A stretch of DNA of 64,000 nt from an uncultured Selenomonas sp. (GCA_934202005.1 CAKPXP010000007.1:1-64000); one strand, 5' to 3'; counted from the first letter of the stretch, positions 52,674 through 61,567 are shown. Numbers and translations: made by a program. Notes: generated from the letters alone by a model not told the origin.

Positions 52674-53942
52674 TCACCTCCGCCGGTACAGCGAGAACGT
52701 CACGCCCGGCGTCGCGGCGGGGCGGCGCTCCGCGAGGGAAAAGCCCGCGAGCTCCGGCAGAAAGACATCCGCGGGCCGCTCCGCCGCCACCTCCGTGAGG
52801 TATGCCTCCCCCACGAACGGCAGCAACGCGCGGTAGACCGCCGCGCCGCCGATCACCCAGACGGGCCGCCGCGGCGCCGCCTGCCAGAGCGCGCCGAGGG
52901 CCGCGCGCAGGGCGGAGACATCCGGCAGCAGATGAAAGACATCCTCGCGCGGGCCATGCGGTGCGCCTGCTGACGCGTCAGCGCCAGGAGACTCCTCCTC
53001 TGGCCCCCGCCCCGCACTCCGCGGCCCGGCGGTCAGCGCCTCCCTGTCCGCCTCTCCCGACGTCCAGATCCCGCCCCGCGGAACAGCCGATGCCAAGCGG
53101 CCGCCCGGCAGGCTCTCCGCCGTCCAGCGCACGAACCGCGCGCCGTCTGCCGCCATGCGCCGCGAGAGCACGAGATGGAGCCGTCCCGCGAGCGGCCTGC
53201 CGCCGGGCAGGCTCTCCGCCGTGCGGCGGCCCATGACGAGCACGCTCCCCGGCGTCCGCGTCAGCGCGCGGAACCGCGCGAGATCCTCCGGCAAATCATA
53301 GAGCAGCCTGCCCGCGCGCCCGAGCCCCCGCCCGCGGTCGATGCAGGCGATGAGCCGCAGCGGCCACGGCCGCGCGAGCGCCGCGCTCCGGCGCACCTGC
53401 TGCGCGCCGTTCTCCTCGCACCAGGCAGCGATCGGCCGCCCCGCGAGCACGAGCGCCGGCGCGATCTCCGCGAGCGGCACGAGCACGAACGCCCGCTCCA
53501 AAAGATACGGATGCGGCAGCGTGAGCCGCGGTGTCGCCGCGCGCACCACCTGCCCCCCGCGCACGCCATAGACGAGGTCGATGTCGAGCGTGCGCGCGCC
53601 CCAGTGCTCATGGCGCACGCGCCCGAGCGCCCGCTCGATCTCCTGGCAGGCGGCGAGCAGCGCCTCCGGCGCGAGCCGCGTCGAGAGGCACGCGGCGCCG
53701 TTGAGGAACGGCAGCTGATCCGTCTTCCCCCATGGCGCCGTCTCATAGAACGAGGACGCGCGCGAAAGCCGCGTCCCCGGCAGCTGCGCGAGCCGCCGCA
53801 GTGCCTCGCGCAGCGCCTGCGCCCGCGCGCCGAGATTCGCGCCGAGAGAGAGATAGCAGTCCCACGCCGCGCCGCCCGTCACGCGCGCGTCCTCGCGCGG
53901 CGAAGCGCCATCTTCCCAGCCGCAGACATCGCCGCCCCTCAT
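52674..53942 (-). CDS. Bifunctional HPPK (FolK)-dihydrofolate reductase fusion
   Basis: 422 residues from ATG 53942, which overlaps folB as ATGA. Residues ~27-190 are HPPK: LSLGANLGARAQAL, GKTDQLPFLNGA, GRVRHEHWGARTLDIDLVYG and LPHPYLLERAFVLVPLAEI. Residues ~195-422 are DHFR: LRLIACIDRGRGLG, LPEDLARFRALT (substrate Asp), GSVLVMGRRTAESLPGGRPL, and VWVIGGAAVYRALLPFVGEA. A low-complexity Gly/Ala/Pro/Glu insert lies in the DHFR part, and TAESLPGGR occurs twice. One protein would thus do the first and last tailoring steps of folate synthesis. This fusion is unusual; both halves look complete. Confidence 0.85.
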   Translation of the reverse strand: MRGGDVCGWEDGASPREDARVTGGAAWDCYLSLGANLGARAQALREALRRLAQLPGTRLSRASSFYETAPWGKTDQLPFLNGAACLSTRLAPEALLAACQEIERALGRVRHEHWGARTLDIDLVYGVRGGQVVRAATPRLTLPHPYLLERAFVLVPLAEIAPALVLAGRPIAAWCEENGAQQVRRSAALARPWPLRLIACIDRGRGLGRAGRLLYDLPEDLARFRALTRTPGSVLVMGRRTAESLPGGRPLAGRLHLVLSRRMAADGARFVRWTAESLPGGRLASAVPRGGIWTSGEADREALTAGPRSAGRGPEEESPGADASAGAPHGPREDVFHLLPDVSALRAALGALWQAAPRRPVWVIGGAAVYRALLPFVGEAYLTEVAAERPADVFLPELAGFSLAERRPAATPGVTFSLYRRR

Positions 53943-54334
53943 GCCCGCGCCTCCGCGTCCCGCGCGCGCACGACCGTCACCGCCGCGTCGCGGAACAGCC
54001 CGGGGAGCGGCGCCGCCGGCTTGTGCACCGTCACGCGCACCTCCTCGACGCGTGCGAACCGCGCGAGGACGCCGCGCGCGATGCGCTCCGCCACCGCCTC
54101 GATGAGACGGCACGGCGCGCCCTCCACGACGGAGCGCGCCAGAGCGAACACCTCCGCGTAGTTCACCGTCGCCGCGAGATCATCCGACGCCCCCGCCGCC
54201 GCGAGCGGCAGCGTGAGCACGACATCCACGAGGAACACCTGCCCCCGCGCCCGCTCCTCCGGCAGACAGCCATGATAGCCGTAAAACCGCATGCCCTCGA
54301 GGGAGATCCTGTCCCCCGTCTGCTCACTGCGCAT
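53939..54334 (-). CDS. folB: Dihydroneopterin aldolase
   Basis: 131 residues. The FolB pattern ISLEGMRFYGYHGCLPEERA, then QVFLVDVVLTLPL is clear, with the later RLIEAVAERIA and VRVTVHKPAAPLPG. Makes 6-hydroxymethyl-dihydropterin, the substrate of the FolK domain encoded next. Start ATG overlaps the folP 3' end by 11 nt. Confidence 0.92.
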   Translation of the reverse strand: MRSEQTGDRISLEGMRFYGYHGCLPEERARGQVFLVDVVLTLPLAAAGASDDLAATVNYAEVFALARSVVEGAPCRLIEAVAERIARGVLARFARVEEVRVTVHKPAAPLPGLFRDAAVTVVRARDAEARA

Positions 54335-55196
54335 GATACGCCTCCCGGCCCAAGATGAAATCCGCCATGCGGCACATGCGCGCGATCGCTTTCACATCGT
54401 GCACGCGCACCATATCGGCCCCCGCCGCGAGCGCGAGCACGCACGACGCGCCCGTCGCCTCCATGCGCTCATCGACCGGGAGCCCCAGCGTATCCGCGAT
54501 GAACCGCTTGCGCGAGGACGCGAAGAGCATCGGATAGCGCACGCCGTCCACCACGAGCAGCTCCGCGAGGCGCCGCTGCACGAGCAAATTCGCCGCCGTA
54601 TCCTTGCCGAACCCGATGCCCGGATCGAGGATGATCTGCTCCCTTTTCACCCCCGCCTCCCGCGCGATGGCGAGCGAACGGCGGAAAAATCCCTGCATCG
54701 TCTCGATGACATCCCCCGCATACGACTTGCCGTGCTGGTTGTGCATCACGATGACCGGCAGCCCCGTCTCCGCGGCCACGCGCGCCATCTCCCCCGGCTC
54801 CTCCTCATACTGGAGGCCCCAGATATCATTGAGGATATGCACGCCGGCAGATGCCGCCGCCCGCGCCGTCGCCGCGTGATACGTATCCACAGAGATCGGC
54901 ACCGGGCACTCCGGCACGATCGCCTCGAGGAACGGCAACAGCCGCGCCTGCTCCTCCTCCGGCGTCAGCGCCGCCGACCCCGGCCGCGTCGACTCCGCGC
55001 CGATATCGATGAGATCCGCGCCGTCCGCCACCATCTCGCGCATATGCGCGCGCGCCTTTTCCACCGTATCGAACCTGCCGCCGTCCGAGAACGAATCCGG
55101 CGTCACATTGAGAATCCCCATCACGAGCGTGCGCCCTCCGACCGTGAGCTCCTTGCCGTCAGCGAAATGATACGTATAGATGGGCCGATCGTTCAT
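54324..55196 (-). CDS. folP: Dihydropteroate synthase
   Basis: 290 residues. Signature 1 VMGILNVTPDSFSDGGRF, signature 2 LIDIGAESTRPGSAAL, then ISVDTYHA, LNDIWGLQ, ILDPGIGFGKD and SSRKRFI (pABA/sulfonamide region) and VHDVKAIA. Couples the pterin to p-aminobenzoate. Second gene of the folate operon, 12 nt after folE. Confidence 0.95.
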   Translation of the reverse strand: MNDRPIYTYHFADGKELTVGGRTLVMGILNVTPDSFSDGGRFDTVEKARAHMREMVADGADLIDIGAESTRPGSAALTPEEEQARLLPFLEAIVPECPVPISVDTYHAATARAAASAGVHILNDIWGLQYEEEPGEMARVAAETGLPVIVMHNQHGKSYAGDVIETMQGFFRRSLAIAREAGVKREQIILDPGIGFGKDTAANLLVQRRLAELLVVDGVRYPMLFASSRKRFIADTLGLPVDERMEATGASCVLALAAGADMVRVHDVKAIARMCRMADFILGREAYHAQ

Positions 55197-55208
55197 ACTG
55201 TCGCCTCC

Positions 55209-55781
55209 TCAAGCATCCTCTTTCCCCGCGCCGCCAAGCAGCGCCCACGCCTGCGCCGCAAGTGCGGGCTCCGCGAGCGCGCCGAGCGCCTCGCTCGTCG
55301 TCGTGAGCGTATCGTGCGTGCCGCCCTCCCGCAGCGCCATACAGAACTGATGCGCGCGGCAGACCACGAGCACCCCATCCGCCGCGAGCCCCCGCATCAC
55401 CGTCTCCGCGACCTCGCGCGTCAGGCGCTCCTGCAGCTGCGGCCGGCGCGCGAGCACATCCACCGCCTCCACGAACCGGCTGAACCCCGCGACGCGCCCC
55501 GCGTGCGGCTGGTAAACAAGATCCATGGAACCGTAGAACGGCACGAGATGATGCTCGCAAAGCGACGAGAACGGGATCCGCTGCACCGCCACCAGCCCCG
55601 TCGCCCCCGTCTCGAACGGCGTGCCCAGGACAGCGGCAGCATCGCGGCCCAGCCCGCCGAAAAGATAGCCAAACATCTCCGCCACGCGCTCCGGCGTCCG
55701 CTCCATCCCCCGCGCGCTGACATCCACATCGAGCGCCGCGAGGAACGCGCGCACCGCCGCTGCCGCCTGCTCCTTCTCCAT
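55209..55781 (-). CDS. folE: GTP cyclohydrolase I
   Basis: 190 residues from ATG 55781 with GGAGGTG upstream. Zinc/active-site motif LCEHHLVPFYG, QERLTREVAE and VVVCRAHQFCMALRE. First enzyme of folate synthesis and first gene of folE-folP-folB-folK/DHFR. Promoter at 55863-55891. Confidence 0.94.
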   Translation of the reverse strand: MEKEQAAAAVRAFLAALDVDVSARGMERTPERVAEMFGYLFGGLGRDAAAVLGTPFETGATGLVAVQRIPFSSLCEHHLVPFYGSMDLVYQPHAGRVAGFSRFVEAVDVLARRPQLQERLTREVAETVMRGLAADGVLVVCRAHQFCMALREGGTHDTLTTTSEALGALAEPALAAQAWALLGGAGKEDA

Positions 55782-55862
55782 CACACCACACCTCCGAGAG
55801 CGCGCAAAAGCCGCGCACATGGGACGCACCGGCAGCCCCGGCCGTCCCCAGTCCTACCAGAC

Positions 55863-55891
55863 ATTCTATACCGCCCTCCCTGCCCCGTCAA
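55863..55891 (-). promoter_or_regulatory. Folate operon promoter
   Basis: On the minus strand TTGACG (55886-55891) and TAGAAT (55863-55868), 17-bp spacer, about 80 nt before folE. The remaining 55892-56119 between the divergent genes shows no further feature I can support. Confidence 0.65.
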
Positions 55892-56119
55892 TCAGACGCG
55901 CGGAATGATTCTATTTAGTTATGATAGACCAAACAAGCAGGACTCACAAAAAGAAAGTCGAATAGAAATCAATAAGAATTGCGAGGAGAAACCGCAGGTC
56001 GCGCGCGCGCCCGCGCAGGCGGCACAGACCGCCCGTGCGCGGCAAGACAGCGCACCCCGCCCCCTCAAGCCTGGGCGGACATGCCTCCGCGCAATCAACG
56101 CCAAAAGGGGAGATACATC

Positions 56120-56395
56120 ATGCTGAAAAAACAAATGACACGCGAAGTCATGCTCGACGCCCTCGAACACGACTACAACGGCCTCATGAACCTCGGTGAC
56201 ATCTACGGCGCCCACGGCGTAGAGGCAGCCATCGACACCATCCACCTCTACGAAAAAGCCCTCGAGCTCGCCTGCGAAGAATGTCAGAAAGCGCGCACGA
56301 AGAAATTCAACGACACCAAGACCACGCAGGAAATCATAGAAGAATACCTCGCCTACGCCAAGAACACCGACTACGGTGAGGAAAGCGAGCACTGA
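56120..56395 (+). CDS. Hypothetical 91-residue acidic protein
   Basis: Starts at ATG 56120 (MLKKQMTREVMLDALEHDYN) with AAAGGGGAG 7 nt upstream; upstream in-frame sequence is arginine-rich and not credible. Predicted all-helical, one Cys pair of uncertain meaning (ELACEEC). No family recognised. It lies between the folate promoter and a helicase gene and has its own terminator. Confidence 0.6.
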   Translation: MLKKQMTREVMLDALEHDYNGLMNLGDIYGAHGVEAAIDTIHLYEKALELACEECQKARTKKFNDTKTTQEIIEEYLAYAKNTDYGEESEH

Positions 56396-56417
56396 AAAAG
56401 CGCCGCTTCCAAATATC

Positions 56418-56451
56418 AAGAGGGGACGATCCTGACCGATCGTCCCCTCTT
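56418..56451 (+). terminator. Hairpin after the 91-residue gene
   Basis: AAGAGGGGACGATC-CTGACC-GATCGTCCCCTCTT, a perfect 14-bp stem, 22 nt past the stop. No long T run follows, so termination may be partial. Confidence 0.75.
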
Positions 56452-56491
56452 GCGTATGCAAAGACATGGCCACACGCAAAAGGCGCGTCCT

Positions 56492-56520
56492 TGGTCTTCT
56501 CCGTAGCACGTGATATGATT
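56492..56520 (+). promoter_or_regulatory. Promoter of the PLD-helicase gene
   Basis: TTGGTC (56492-56497) and TATGAT (56515-56520) with a 17-bp spacer, about 40 nt before the start codon. Confidence 0.6.
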
Positions 56521-56566
56521 ATCTCATACGACTGCATTCGCGTTTTCTTCAGAAGAGGTGTCTCCC

Positions 56567-59512
56567 ATGAAAAATCCCCTGCCGCCCGGCATCTACGAAC
56601 AAATCATCAGCAACGGCCTCGCGCAGCTCCTCGACGCGCTCCCCGCGGGGCGAAAAGACGAAGGCTCCATCGACGCGGCCGAAGCACCAGCCATCCTCAC
56701 GGATTATCTCGCCGCCTTTCTGCAGCAGGCACTCGCAGAAGTCGGTGAGGGAAACGAGGCAAAAGAGGCGCTCCCCGCACAGATCGCGCTCGCCAACGAG
56801 CTCATCGCCTTCCTCCAGCAAAAACGCCAGCAGGCGCAGCACGACGTGGCAGAGAATGCGGACGCGCCGCTCATCGATGCCGCAGGGAAGCAGCTGCTCG
56901 GCATCACGCAGGAAAACGAATTGCCGCTCAAAAAGAACGCGCATCTCCCGCGTCCGACGACCTCGCTCATCGAAACCTCCCTCTTCACCGGCGCACGGCA
57001 AGAACCGTCCATGTTCGTCGAACTCAAAAAGGAAATCGCCACCTCGGACCGCCTGGACCTCCTCGTTTCCTTCATCAAATGGAGTGGCCTGATCCTCATC
57101 CTCCCGGAGCTACAGGCCTTCACCGAGCGCGGCGGCAAGCTGCGCGTCATCGCCACCTCCTACATGGGCGCCACTGATGTCAAGGCCATCGACGCCCTCG
57201 CGCGGCTCAAAGGCGCAGAAATCAAAATCTCCTACAACACCAAGAGCACGCGCCTGCACGCCAAAGCCTACATCTTCCACCGCGAAACGGGCTTTCACAC
57301 CGCCTATATCGGCTCCTCCAACCTCTCCAATCCGGCGCTCTCGAGCGGTCTGGAATGGAATGTCAAAATCACCAATCACACCGCACCCGCGACGATGAAA
57401 AAGATCACGGCCACCTTTGATACTTACTGGCAATCACCGGACTTTGAGACCTACACGCTGGAAAAGCACGACCTCCTCACTGCCGCCATCAACGCCGAGC
57501 GGCACGGCACCTCCATCCACGAATCGCCCGCCGCCTATCTTTTCACCATCCGTCCCTTTGCCTATCAGCGCGCCCTCCTCGATGAGATCGCGGCCGAGCG
57601 CCAGCTGCGCGGCAACTACCGCAACCTCGTCGTCGCTGCCACAGGAACCGGCAAGACCGTCCTCGCCGCCTTCGACTACCTGCGCTTTCGCAAAGCGCAT
57701 CCGGGCGAGGCCTACCGCCTGCTCTTCGTCGCGCACCGCGAGGAAATCCTCGCGCAAAGCCTCGCCTGCTTCCGCGGCATCCTGCGCGACCAGAACTTCG
57801 GCACGCTCTTCGTCGGCAGCCATCAGCCGACATCAGGCGATGATATCGGCCACCTTTTTCTCTCCATCCAGACCTTTCACGCGCAGAAATGGTGGGAACA
57901 GACGACGCCGGATGCCTATGACTACATCGTCGTCGATGAAGTCCACCACGCCGCTGCCGCCACGTACCAAAAACTCTTTTCCTACTACCAGCCGAACATC
58001 CTGCTCGGCTTGACCGCTACGCCGGAGCGCATGGACGGACGCGACATCCTCCGCTACTTCGGCGGCCATCCCACAGCCGAGCTGCACCTCTTCGAGGCCA
58101 TCGAGCGCGGCATGCTCGTGCCGTTCCACTACTTCGGCGTCACCGACACCATCAACCTCTCAGGCCTCAAGTGGTCAAACGGCGGCTATCTCACGAGCGA
58201 GCTCAACGACGTCTACGTCTTCTCGCATGAAATCGCGCGAAGACGCGCCGACTACATCGTCGACAGCCTCGAAAAATATACGACAGACCTCACGCAGCTC
58301 CACGGCGTCGGCTTCTGCGTCTCCCGTGAACACGCCGCCTTCATGGCGGATGTCTTCACCGCGCGCGGCCTGCCCTCGCGCGCCCTGACGGCGCTCTCCT
58401 CAGAGGAAGCGCGCCGCACCGCCAAAGACGACCTCACCCGGGGCCGCCTCCGCTTCCTTTTCGTCGTCGATCTCTACAACGAAGGCGTCGACATTCCCGC
58501 CATCGATACCATCCTCTTCCTGCGTCCCACAGCCTCCCTCACCGTCTTTTTGCAGCAGCTCGGCCGAGGCCTCCGGCTAGCCCCGGGGAAGGAATTCCTG
58601 ACCGTCCTCGACTTCATCGGCCAGGCGCACCGCAAATATCGCTTTGAGGAAAAATACACCGCGCTCGTCCGCCCGACAAAACACGCCACCCGCGAGGAAA
58701 TCGAGCAGGGCTTCCCCCACATGCCGCGCGGCTGCTTCGTCGAGCTCGAGCGGCAGGCGCAAAAATACATTCTAGAGAACATCCGCGCGCAGCTCGTCAA
58801 CAAAAACTACCTGCTCGCGCAGCTCGCGGACTTCGGCCAAACCGGCGCCCCGCTGACGCTTGACGGCTTCCTCACCTTTGCCGGTCTGCCGCTCACGAAG
58901 CTCTACAAGCGCAATATGAAAGAGGGGTTCGAGCGCCTCGCCGCGCTCAGCAAAAACCGCGCCCTCATCGAGGAAATCTGCGAACTGCTCTCCTATCGGC
59001 TCGCCCATCTCAAAGAACTCAGCCTGGAAAACCAACTCCCCTTCGCTTGCCCGCTGCGCGTACATGCGCACTACACGCGCAACCAAATCTGCGCCGCACT
59101 CGACATGCTCCGCCCGACCACCGTGCGCCAAGGCGTCTACCAGGTAAAGGAAAAACACTGCGACATCTTTTTCGTCACCCTCAACAAAAGCGAAAAAGAC
59201 TACTCCCCCTCCACGCTCTGCGCCGATTACTCCATCAACGATCGCCTGTTTCACTGGGAATCACAAAGCACCACCTCCGACACCTCGCCCACCGCGCAGC
59301 GCTACTTCCACCACCGCGAGCTGCACCACCAAATCCTGCTCTTCGTGCGCGAATACAAAGAGGACGCGCTCGGCAGCGCGCCCTACATATTCCTCGGTAC
59401 GGCAAACCACGTCAGCCACAGCGGCTCCCGTCCCGTCCGCATCATCTGGAAACTCGATGTCCCCATCCCCGCACAATTCCTCCAGGCGACGAACAAGCTC
59501 GTATCAGAGTGA
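56567..59512 (+). CDS. PLD nuclease-SF2 helicase-DUF3427 protein
   Basis: 981 residues from ATG 56567 (MKNPLPPGIYEQIISNGL) with GAGGTG 7 nt upstream. Residues ~130-290: phospholipase-D-like nuclease half-site (LHAKAYIFH and IGSSNLSNPAL). Residues ~320-650: SF2 helicase with Walker A AATGTGKT, motif II VVDEVHHA, motif III LTATPER and motif VI QLGRGLRLAPGK. The remainder matches the DUF3427 layout. Proteins of this design are widespread, often in defence or mobile contexts, and act alone. No partner gene is adjacent; function unproven, DNA repair or defence. Confidence 0.85.
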   Translation: MKNPLPPGIYEQIISNGLAQLLDALPAGRKDEGSIDAAEAPAILTDYLAAFLQQALAEVGEGNEAKEALPAQIALANELIAFLQQKRQQAQHDVAENADAPLIDAAGKQLLGITQENELPLKKNAHLPRPTTSLIETSLFTGARQEPSMFVELKKEIATSDRLDLLVSFIKWSGLILILPELQAFTERGGKLRVIATSYMGATDVKAIDALARLKGAEIKISYNTKSTRLHAKAYIFHRETGFHTAYIGSSNLSNPALSSGLEWNVKITNHTAPATMKKITATFDTYWQSPDFETYTLEKHDLLTAAINAERHGTSIHESPAAYLFTIRPFAYQRALLDEIAAERQLRGNYRNLVVAATGTGKTVLAAFDYLRFRKAHPGEAYRLLFVAHREEILAQSLACFRGILRDQNFGTLFVGSHQPTSGDDIGHLFLSIQTFHAQKWWEQTTPDAYDYIVVDEVHHAAAATYQKLFSYYQPNILLGLTATPERMDGRDILRYFGGHPTAELHLFEAIERGMLVPFHYFGVTDTINLSGLKWSNGGYLTSELNDVYVFSHEIARRRADYIVDSLEKYTTDLTQLHGVGFCVSREHAAFMADVFTARGLPSRALTALSSEEARRTAKDDLTRGRLRFLFVVDLYNEGVDIPAIDTILFLRPTASLTVFLQQLGRGLRLAPGKEFLTVLDFIGQAHRKYRFEEKYTALVRPTKHATREEIEQGFPHMPRGCFVELERQAQKYILENIRAQLVNKNYLLAQLADFGQTGAPLTLDGFLTFAGLPLTKLYKRNMKEGFERLAALSKNRALIEEICELLSYRLAHLKELSLENQLPFACPLRVHAHYTRNQICAALDMLRPTTVRQGVYQVKEKHCDIFFVTLNKSEKDYSPSTLCADYSINDRLFHWESQSTTSDTSPTAQRYFHHRELHHQILLFVREYKEDALGSAPYIFLGTANHVSHSGSRPVRIIWKLDVPIPAQFLQATNKLVSE

Positions 59513-59575
59513 GACTATCCCGACGCAGGCCCCGCGATGCACCCGATGCCAGCGGCGCACCAGCACAAAATCCTC

Positions 59576-59953
59576 TCAGAGCGAGCGCACGCCCATCGCG
59601 TGCAGCAGCCAGCGTCGCAGGACGTGGACGTGGTTCTGCTCCGTGTTCTTCGCGGCGTAGAGCAGCGTGACGTTGTCCTCCTCGAGCCAGCGGCGGCATT
59701 CCTGCGCGAAGGCGCGGGCCGGTGCGCTGGCCTCGAGCTCGTCGAGGTAGGTGGCCGCGAAGCCCTCGAAGGGGAGTTCTCCCGCGTGGTAGAGTTTCCG
59801 CAGCTCCGCGGACGGCGTGATTTCCTTCGGCCAGGCGGCAAGTGCCGCCTGGTCTTTTTTCACGCCGCGCGGCCAGAGGTGGTCGACGAGGATACGCTGA
59901 CCGTCGTCCAGGGCGATGCCTTCATAGATGCGTTTCATACGCAGTTCGTACAT
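59576..59953 (-). CDS. DUF488 family protein
   Basis: 125 residues from ATG 59953. The family pattern RILVDHLWPRGVKKDQAALA, then WPKEITPSAELRKLYH, and the C-terminal NVTLLYAAKNTEQNHVHVLR are clear. Function unknown in the family. An alternative start is MKRIYEGIAL five residues on. Confidence 0.88.
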   Translation of the reverse strand: MYELRMKRIYEGIALDDGQRILVDHLWPRGVKKDQAALAAWPKEITPSAELRKLYHAGELPFEGFAATYLDELEASAPARAFAQECRRWLEEDNVTLLYAAKNTEQNHVHVLRRWLLHAMGVRSL

Positions 59954-60086
59954 AGAGGATGCTTCCTTTCTTATTCTGGCTGCTACTTCCTTCAGCGCTT
60001 CTAAAAACTGACAGGCCCTGCGAGCAGGCGCGGGCGATGCCTGGGCCGCGGCTGCGCCCCCATGGGATCCCCCGCAGGCGTCCTGC

Positions 60087-60851
60087 TCAGCCGTCCTGCC
60101 TGTCAGCCCAGTAGGCGCGCAAGAGGCTGAGGACGAAACCTTGGCACGCGGGGCCTGTGCCGAGATCCCACGGATCCTGGTTCTGCAGGATGCTGTTGGA
60201 GATGATGCGCACGTCGAGGAAGGGGACGCCGAAGGACTGCGCAATCTGCGCGACGGCGTCGCCCTCCATCTCCTCGCAGGCCGTGCCGTAGAAAGCGTGC
60301 AGGAAGCGCACGCGGTCGACGGCGCAGTTCCAGCTGTCGGAGGTGCCGATGGTGCCTGTCACGACGCGCCCCCGGCGGTAGCTCGCTGCCGCCGCCTGCC
60401 CGGCGGCGAGCAGCGCCGCGTCCGCCGCGTGATAGACCTCCTGCGTGAACTTCCCCGCCTGCGCGTCCCAGGCGAAGACGCCGAGCTGCTTGAGCTCCTC
60501 CATCGGCGCGCCCGCGCCTGCCGCGCGGTAGCGGGACTGCCAGGCCGACTCGTTGACGGTGCGCGCGCCGAGCACGATGTCGTAGACCGCAAGCGCCGGA
60601 TCATGCGCGCCTGCCGTGCCCTGGCTGATGATGGCCGCGGGCTGGTAGCGCTCGATAGCGAGCGCCGCGAGCGCCGCCGCGTTCGCCATGCCCCACTGCG
60701 TCTCGCTCACGACGACGGGATGGCCGTCCACGAGGCCGCGCACGCAGCGCCAGGGGCCGAACGGCTCCTCCTGCGCCTCCGTCATCTGCTCGATGAGATC
60801 GGCGGTCTCCACCTCCATCGCGCCCTGGATAACGATGGGCTGTTCCTTCAT
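60087..60851 (-). CDS. Nucleoside phosphorylase/nucleosidase of the MTA/SAH nucleosidase superfamily
   Basis: 254 residues from ATG 60851 with GGGAGG 8 nt upstream. GAMEVETADLIEQM, SQGTAGAHDPALAVYDIVLG and CEEMEGDAVAQIAQSFGVPF are the superfamily motifs. Where E. coli MTAN has the catalytic Asp (RSISD type), this protein has Asn (VRIISNSILQN), which in other members goes with 6-oxopurine substrates. So adenosine-type MTA/SAH hydrolysis is less certain; an inosine-type or futalosine-like substrate is possible. Confidence 0.75.
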   Translation of the reverse strand: MKEQPIVIQGAMEVETADLIEQMTEAQEEPFGPWRCVRGLVDGHPVVVSETQWGMANAAALAALAIERYQPAAIISQGTAGAHDPALAVYDIVLGARTVNESAWQSRYRAAGAGAPMEELKQLGVFAWDAQAGKFTQEVYHAADAALLAAGQAAAASYRRGRVVTGTIGTSDSWNCAVDRVRFLHAFYGTACEEMEGDAVAQIAQSFGVPFLDVRIISNSILQNQDPWDLGTGPACQGFVLSLLRAYWADRQDG

Positions 60852-61016
60852 CGCGGATTCCTCCCTTTCGCAATCGCCCTCCTTGTACTGCACGAGAGCG
60901 GCATTCTTCTTTTTGATTATACGGTTCGGCGGCCTGACTTGCAAGGTATCCGCCTGCGTTACATCCGTCCCTCGAAAAAAGAAAAATTTCCTCACAGCGG
61001 CAAAACTTCTTTTATA

Positions 61017-61049
61017 CCTATTGATTTTCATTCTCATTTGTGCTATATT
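61017..61049 (+). promoter_or_regulatory. Fur-box-like site over an extended -10 promoter
   Basis: CCTATTGATTTTCATTCTC (61017-61035) matches the 19-bp Fur consensus GATAATGATTATCATTATC at 14 positions by my alignment. It covers a -35 (TTGATT, 61021-61026) spaced 17 bp from TGCTATATT (-10 TATATT, 61044-61049). Could also act on the divergent nucleosidase gene. Confidence 0.6.
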
Positions 61050-61055
61050 ATATCC

Positions 61056-61171
61056 AGGCTTTCGTTAGAGGATGTTGCTCCAATCGTCGAACGGCGCAGC
61101 GCCCTCGAAGCTCTCCTACTAATATAATACACAGCGAAAAACCAGGCATCTGCTCAATGCCTGGTTTTTCG
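61056..61171 (+). ncRNA. Candidate Fur-controlled small RNA
   Basis: Predicted transcript of about 116 nt from the promoter at 61021-61049 to a perfect 15-bp terminator CGAAAAACCAGGCAT-CTGCTCA-ATGCCTGGTTTTTCG (61135-61171). It has no credible ORF. Unpaired-looking segments TTGCTCC and GCTCTCCTACT are complementary to ribosome-binding sites, as in RyhB/FsrA-type iron-sparing RNAs. The gene is inferred from promoter plus terminator only. Confidence 0.5.
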
Positions 61172-61360
61172 TCGTTTCACGCAAGCTCGGTCATCGTCAG
61201 GCAAACTACACAAGGTTCCTGCCTGTGTGCGATAAATTTACAAAATGACTGGATTTTTATGCAGCGTTCTGCTATGATGTAAAAAGTATCACCCATAAGG
61301 TATACAAGATATAAAATTCTTTTATATAACCATTGTGTAGCATTTCTAGGAGGGAACGGT

Positions 61361-61567
61361 ATGAAGTCTGACATCACCATCAAGATGGCCAGATGCAAGG
61401 GCTGCGGGATCTGCGTGGCGTTCTGCCCGAAGCAGGTACTCGCGCTCGACGAACTCGGCAAGGTGCACGTCGTAAAGGGAGATGACTGCATTGCCTGCGG
61501 CCAGTGCGAGCTGCGCTGCCCGGACTATGCGATTTTCGTAGATAAAGCAGAGGAGGCGGCAAAATGA
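61361..61567 (+). CDS. korD: 4Fe-4S ferredoxin subunit of 2-oxoacid:ferredoxin oxidoreductase
   Basis: 68 residues. Two CxxCxxCxxxC clusters: CKGCGICVAFCP and CIACGQCELRCP. Delta subunit passing electrons from the Kor core to ferredoxin. AGGAGGG precedes the ATG; the stop overlaps korA as ATGA. First gene of korDABC. Confidence 0.93.
   Translation: MKSDITIKMARCKGCGICVAFCPKQVLALDELGKVHVVKGDDCIACGQCELRCPDYAIFVDKAEEAAK

Noticed and set aside
61110..61130. TATAAT inside the small-RNA region as a promoter for korD
   Set aside because: It is followed immediately by a perfect terminator and lacks a -35.
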